Below are positions 5,561-8,842 of a DNA stretch of 8,842 nt, one piece after another. Within the stretch, counting starts at the first letter, position 1, and each line of letters opens with the position of its first letter. The stretch is from Gammaproteobacteria bacterium (GTDB lineage: Bacteria; Pseudomonadota; Gammaproteobacteria; Methylococcales; UBA2780): positions 1 to 8,842 of the forward strand of contig QNFJ01000078.1 in NCBI GenBank assembly GCA_003646305.1. The letters run 5' to 3'. A program made the translations under genes and the position numbers. Under the pieces are notes generated by a model, which did no database searches, had not been told where the DNA came from, and saw only the letters and a program-made list of their open reading frames with translations.

Positions 5561-7564
5561 TTAAAGTAGTGCTTCTGCCCGCTCTACGACATTCTCAACG
5601 GTAAAACCAAAGAGTTTAAAGAGTTCGCCGGCAGGGGCAGACTCACCGAAACGATCGATACCAACCACATCACCATTTAAGCCAACATACTTATACCAGC
5701 CTCGGGTTGTTCCCGCTTCAATGGCTAATCTGGCGGTTACAGCTGAGGGCAGGACAGATTCTTTGTAGTCACGATCTTGAGCATCAAACAGATCGGTACA
5801 AGGCATAGAGACAACGCGTACAGCTACGTTTTTAGCGGCTAACTGCTTAGCTGCATCAGTTGCTAAAGATACTTCAGAACCCGTTGCGATAATGATCAGT
5901 TGTGGTTCTCCTTCGCAATTCACAAGGGTGTAGCCACCTTTTTCGATCAGCGCCCGTTGCTCAGCATTGCGAGATTGATGAGGTAGCGCCTGACGAGAAA
6001 AAATCAGGGAGGAGGGGCCATCATTACGCTCGATCGCACTTTTCCATGAAACGGCCGATTCAACTGCGTCACACGGACGCCAGACATTCATATTGGGGAT
6101 CAAACGTAAGCTCTCAACATGCTCAATGGGTTGATGTGTTGGGCCATCTTCGCCCAGACCGATTGAATCATGAGTCAGAACAGAAATAGTTCGCAACCCC
6201 ATTAATGAGGCCATACGCAGCCCATTCCGGGCATAGTCAGAAAAGACCAGGAAGGTTGCACCGTAAGGGATAAAACCGCCGTGGAGTGCGAGACCATTCT
6301 GGATTGCCGCCATGCCGAATTCACGAACACCATAGAATAGGTAGTTACCATCGGCATCATCACGACTGACCCCTTTTGCACCAGACCAAAGTGTCAGGTT
6401 TGAGCCGGCCAAATCAGCCGATCCACCCATAAATTCAGGTAGCAAGGGGCCAAAACCATTAAGGCTATTTTGAGAGGCCTTACGAGAGGCAATACTTTCA
6501 GCTTTTGTATCGACTTCCTGAATAAAGGCGGCTGCTTTTTCAGTCCAGTCGGCAGGTAGCTCACCCGATAGACGGCGCTCTAATTCGCTTGCCAGTTCAG
6601 GGTGCTCTGCTTGATAACGCTCGAAGATTTCGCCCCAGCTGCGTTCAAGTGTTTTACCTGATTCGGTTGCATCCCAACCAGCTTTGATCTCAGCCGGAAT
6701 TTCAAAAGGGCCATAAGGCCAGCCTAATGCTTCACGCGTTGCTGCGATCTCTTCGGCACCTAGCGGTGCGCCGTGGCATTTTTCACTTCCTGCAAATTTT
6801 GGAGAGCCAAAGCCGATCTTGGTTCTGCAGCAAATGAGTGTGGGTTTGTCTGTCTCTGCGATGGCTGTTTGAATCGCCATTTCAATTTCATCGGCATCAT
6901 GCCCATCAACATGGCGAATTACCTGCCAACCATAGGATTCAAAGCGAGCTGCGGTATCATCGGTAAACCAGCCTTCGACGTTGCCATCAATAGAAATGCC
7001 GTTGTCATCCCAGAAAGCAGTCAATTTTCCAAGCCCCAAAGTCCCCGCTAGTGAGCAAACTTCATGAGAAATTCCTTCCATCATGCAGCCATCACCCATA
7101 AAGGCCCATGTACGGTGATCAACAACAGCTAAGTTATCGCGGTTAAACTGCGCAGCAAGCGCTTTTTCAGCAATTGCCATACCGACAGCATTACTAATGC
7201 CTTGCCCTAAAGGACCCGTTGTCGTCTCAACACCGGGAGTGATCCCATATTCAGGATGACCTGCTGTTTTTGAGTGAAGCTGGCGAAAGTTTTTTAGCTC
7301 TTCAATGGGTAGGTCGTAGCCACTCAAGTGAAGCAGTGAGTAGATCAACATTGATCCATGGCCGTTCGAAAGAACAAAGCGATCACGGTCAGGCCAGTCA
7401 GGGTTTGAAGGACTATGTTTCAGGTGACTGTTCCAGAGCACTTCAGCAATATCCGCCATTCCCATTGGTGCTCCGGGGTGGCCGGAGTTAGCTTGTTGTA
7501 CGCCATCCATACTGAGTGCACGGATCGCGTTAGCGAGAGTTTTTCGGGGGATTGAATTGCTCAT
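5561..7564 (-). CDS. tkt: transketolase
   Basis: Thiamine-diphosphate enzyme moving two-carbon units between ketoses and aldoses in the pentose phosphate pathway and, where present, the Calvin cycle. It has 667 residues, close to E. coli TktA (663). Domains in order are the pyrophosphate domain (His29, His69, His103, GDG with Asp158, Asn188, His264), the pyrimidine domain (Glu415 in YGVREFG, DSIGLGEDGPTHQP at about 466-479), and the C-terminal domain (IATGSEV, SMP.TDLF.AQD, YKYVGLNG, FGESAP). The frame stays open 18 codons further upstream, but the ATG at 7564 matches the start of homologues and has AAAGAGA 6 nt before it. First gene of the tkt-gap-pgk operon. All active-site residues I looked for are present. 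tktA and tktB paralogues cannot be told apart here. Confidence 0.97.
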   Translation of the reverse strand: MSNSIPRKTLANAIRALSMDGVQQANSGHPGAPMGMADIAEVLWNSHLKHSPSNPDWPDRDRFVLSNGHGSMLIYSLLHLSGYDLPIEELKNFRQLHSKTAGHPEYGITPGVETTTGPLGQGISNAVGMAIAEKALAAQFNRDNLAVVDHRTWAFMGDGCMMEGISHEVCSLAGTLGLGKLTAFWDDNGISIDGNVEGWFTDDTAARFESYGWQVIRHVDGHDADEIEMAIQTAIAETDKPTLICCRTKIGFGSPKFAGSEKCHGAPLGAEEIAATREALGWPYGPFEIPAEIKAGWDATESGKTLERSWGEIFERYQAEHPELASELERRLSGELPADWTEKAAAFIQEVDTKAESIASRKASQNSLNGFGPLLPEFMGGSADLAGSNLTLWSGAKGVSRDDADGNYLFYGVREFGMAAIQNGLALHGGFIPYGATFLVFSDYARNGLRMASLMGLRTISVLTHDSIGLGEDGPTHQPIEHVESLRLIPNMNVWRPCDAVESAVSWKSAIERNDGPSSLIFSRQALPHQSRNAEQRALIEKGGYTLVNCEGEPQLIIIATGSEVSLATDAAKQLAAKNVAVRVVSMPCTDLFDAQDRDYKESVLPSAVTARLAIEAGTTRGWYKYVGLNGDVVGIDRFGESAPAGELFKLFGFTVENVVERAEALL

Positions 7565-7570
7565 GATCGA

Positions 7571-7577
7571 TCTCTTT
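7571..7577 (-). promoter_or_regulatory. ribosome-binding site of tkt
   Basis: AAAGAGA on the minus strand, 6 nt before the ATG at 7564. It supports this start over the upstream in-frame start at 7618, which would add 18 residues absent from E. coli TktA. Confidence 0.55.
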
Positions 7578-7589
7578 GAGAGTTGATTA

Positions 7590-7659
7590 TTAATATTTGC
7601 TGGCGGAGAGGCCACCAAAAAAGGTGCTTAATTTTACACTGAACGGGCGCGAAGAGAAA
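7590..7659 (-). promoter_or_regulatory. candidate promoter region of the tkt-gap-pgk operon
   Basis: Two sigma70-like candidates can be read on the minus strand. The upstream one has TTTCTC (7654-7659), a 17-nt spacer and TAAAAT (7631-7636). The downstream one has TTGGTG (7613-7618), a 17-nt spacer and TATTAA (7590-7595). The -10 boxes match moderately (5/6 and 4/6) and the -35 boxes poorly (3/6 each). A promoter is expected here because the 152-nt gap precedes the operon; which candidate is used is not decided by the sequence. Confidence 0.35.
7600..7618 (-). other. possible hairpin in the tkt leader
   Basis: In the minus-strand transcript, UUGGUGG (7618-7612) can pair with CCGCCAG (7606-7600) across a 5-nt loop: seven pairs, two of them G-U. 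It lies 35 nt before the tkt ATG. It has no U-tract behind it, so it is not a plain terminator. It could be a leader structure or chance; it also overlaps one promoter candidate. Confidence 0.25.
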
Positions 7660-7716
7660 CGGCTCAAGACAGCTGTTCCAGGTTGAGTAGTTAATTGTGA
7701 GACTTGGGTCGGGTGT

Positions 7717-8349
7717 TTAATCATGGACAAAGGGGTTACTTTTCCGTTCCTGACCAAAAGTCGACATCGGCCCATGTCCCGGGATAAAGGCAACATCGTT
7801 TCCGAGAGGCCATAGCTGTTCACGAATGGCGTTAATAAGGGTGGCGTGATCTCCACGTGGGAAGTCGGTGCGGCCAATAGAGCCCTGAAAAAGCACATCG
7901 CCGACGATGGCGAGCTTGCTTTCCGGGTGGAAGAAAATAACATGCCCTGGCGTGTGGCCGGGTGTATGGCGAACTTCCAGCGTTAGATTGCCGACGGTGA
8001 CGGTGTCATTTTGATTTAGCCAACGGCTGGGCGTAAATTTTTCAGCAAGAGGAAAACCATATTCTTTACTCTGCGCCGGGAGTCCATCAATCCAGAACTG
8101 ATCTTCTTTCTGAGGTCCTTCAATAGGAAGGCTTAATTTCCTCGATAGCTCTGCAGTACCTCCTGCATGGTCGATATGGGCATGCGTGAGAAGAATCTTC
8201 TCAATCGTGACGCCTGCTTGCTTAGCAGCTGCGAGGATTTGATCGAGATCGCCACCTGGGTCAATCACTGCGGCCTTCATTGTTTCTTCACACCATAAAA
8301 GGGTGCAGTTTTGCTGGAAAGGTGTGACTGGGATGATTTTGTATTTCAT
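7717..8349 (-). CDS. gloC: hydroxyacylglutathione hydrolase GloC (YcbL-type metallo-beta-lactamase fold)
   Basis: A 210-residue cytoplasmic type II glyoxalase. It hydrolyses S-lactoylglutathione, the thioester formed from methylglyoxal and glutathione, to lactate and glutathione. It aligns by eye along its whole length with E. coli YcbL/GloC. Metal ligands are THAHIDH (His56, His58, Asp60, His61), His132 in TPGHTPGH, Asp151 in VGDVLF and His192 in IPGHGP. The YcbL-like segments QNCTLLWCE, GPQKEDQFWIDGLPAQS and RTDFPRGDH are also present. It lacks the extra C-terminal helical domain of GloB, matching the short GloC form. It begins 13 nt after the thioredoxin-like gene, with AAGAGAA 6 nt before the ATG, so the two are probably co-transcribed. 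No clear terminator follows it before the tkt leader. Confidence 0.93.
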   Translation of the reverse strand: MKYKIIPVTPFQQNCTLLWCEETMKAAVIDPGGDLDQILAAAKQAGVTIEKILLTHAHIDHAGGTAELSRKLSLPIEGPQKEDQFWIDGLPAQSKEYGFPLAEKFTPSRWLNQNDTVTVGNLTLEVRHTPGHTPGHVIFFHPESKLAIVGDVLFQGSIGRTDFPRGDHATLINAIREQLWPLGNDVAFIPGHGPMSTFGQERKSNPFVHD

Positions 8350-8355
8350 TTTAAT

Positions 8356-8362
8356 TCTCTTT
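8356..8362 (-). promoter_or_regulatory. ribosome-binding site of gloC
   Basis: AAGAGAA on the minus strand, directly after the stop of the thioredoxin-like gene and 6 nt before the gloC ATG at 8349. Supports the chosen start and translation from a shared transcript. Confidence 0.55.
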
Positions 8363-8842
8363 TTATGTCCATTTTATTGAGCAGCCGATGCTGGCAGCCT
8401 GCTCTCTTGGCCCTTTACCCGTTTCGGCAACCAGTTTCATTGCATCAAAGAGTTCGCGAGGGCTCTCTTTAGGTAAGGTCTCTTTGCCACTGGCATCTAA
8501 GCGTCCGCGGTACTGTAGCTCAAGGTTTTTGTTGTAACCAAAGAAATCAGGGGTACAGATTGCGCCATAGGCTTTGGCAGTCTGTTGTGTTTCATCTAGC
8601 AGGTAGGGGAACGGGAATTGCCACTGTTCAGAAATCACCTTCATATTTTCGAATGAATCTTCGGGGTAATCACTCGGGTCGTTCGACATGATAGCAACAG
8701 AATTAATGCCAATCTTTTTTAGTGCCAGGGTATCGCGAACAAGCCGTTTGTGAATCGCTTTGACGTAAGGGCAGTGGTTACAGATAAACATGACCAGAAG
8801 TCCATTTTTCCCTCGACATTCATTAAGTGTCCAGTTTTTGCC
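8363..8842 (-). CDS. thioredoxin-like protein with CNHCPYV motif (5' truncated by window edge)
   Basis: The frame is open to the right edge, so the gene begins outside the window; the ATG at 8791 is internal, because GKNWTL and the strand GLLVMF before it belong to the fold. 159 residues are visible. The redox motif is ICNHCPYVKAI, a CxxC pair at visible residues 21 and 24 at the end of the first core strand. Then come SNDPSDYPEDSFENM, a YLLDETQQTAKAYGA segment, CTPDFF with the expected cis-proline, and FGYNKNLELQYRGRLD. The C-terminus reads SIGCSIKW, typical of this TlpA/AhpC-like thioredoxin family, usually about 180-200 residues. Its partners are not established; disulfide or peroxide chemistry is inferred from the fold. 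I cannot see whether it has a signal peptide. gloC follows after 13 nt. Confidence 0.85.
   Translation of the reverse strand, partial: GKNWTLNECRGKNGLLVMFICNHCPYVKAIHKRLVRDTLALKKIGINSVAIMSNDPSDYPEDSFENMKVISEQWQFPFPYLLDETQQTAKAYGAICTPDFFGYNKNLELQYRGRLDASGKETLPKESPRELFDAMKLVAETGKGPREQAASIGCSIKWT

Noticed and set aside
7562..7618. Extended transketolase start at 7618
   Set aside because: The extra 18 residues are not in E. coli TktA and the ATG at 7564 has a better placed ribosome site.
7662..7687. Hairpin CTCAA...TTGAG around a CAGCTG palindrome as a gloC terminator
   Set aside because: Only five outer pairs with a long loop and no T-run after it.
7590..7943. Minus-strand open frame overlapping the end of gloC and the tkt leader
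   Set aside because: Most of it overlaps gloC in another frame, with no domain or ribosome site.
8363..8791. ATG at 8791 as the true start of the thioredoxin-like protein
   Set aside because: The frame continues upstream with fold residues (GKNWTL, GLLV) to the window edge; the CxxC would otherwise sit only three residues from the start.
1..8842. CRISPR arrays, tRNA or rRNA genes, insertion sequences, phage or defence genes
   Set aside because: Looked for by eye on both strands; no repeated spacer pattern, cloverleaf, transposase or integrase motif was found.

Overview
The window looks like ordinary chromosomal DNA from a gammaproteobacterium of moderate GC content. The transketolase, phosphoglycerate kinase and GloC-type hydrolase read very close to their E. 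coli counterparts (TktA, Pgk, YcbL). The tkt-gap-pgk gene order is common in this class, and the lipoprotein and outer-membrane-like C-terminus at the left edge indicate a Gram-negative envelope. I cannot name the genus. I see no mobile element, phage gene, CRISPR array, tRNA or rRNA.

Left part, plus strand (edge to about 2711): three tightly packed genes. They are the C-terminal end of a DUF4105/Lnb-type envelope protein, a small alpha/beta-hydrolase with a lipoprotein signal, and a 376-residue protein that joins a GIY-YIG domain of the UPF0213/YhbQ type to an S4-like and RluA-family pseudouridine synthase. The spacings (5 nt or a 4-nt overlap, then a 4-nt ATGA overlap) suggest one transcript. 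The GIY-YIG/pseudouridine synthase fusion is the most unusual item in the window.

Middle (2712-3356): a gap between convergent genes with no clear terminator, a lone minus-strand VanZ-like membrane protein, and a perfect 12-bp inverted repeat that probably ends the sugar-phosphate operon.

Right part, minus strand (3357-8842). Read in the direction of transcription, a thioredoxin-like protein (cut by the window edge) is followed 13 nt later by gloC. After a 152-nt gap with possible promoters and a possible leader hairpin comes the operon tkt, gap, pgk. Transketolase, glyceraldehyde-3-phosphate dehydrogenase and phosphoglycerate kinase interconvert pentose phosphates, triose phosphates and 3-phosphoglycerate. 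They can serve glycolysis, gluconeogenesis, the pentose phosphate pathway or a Calvin cycle; no RuBisCO or phosphoribulokinase is visible, so autotrophy cannot be claimed. GloC detoxifies the glutathione thioester made from methylglyoxal, a by-product of triose phosphates, which fits its position beside these genes.

I do not see a clearly new multi-gene system. The findings are one uncommon fusion, some start-site and cofactor questions, and a few small regulatory structures.
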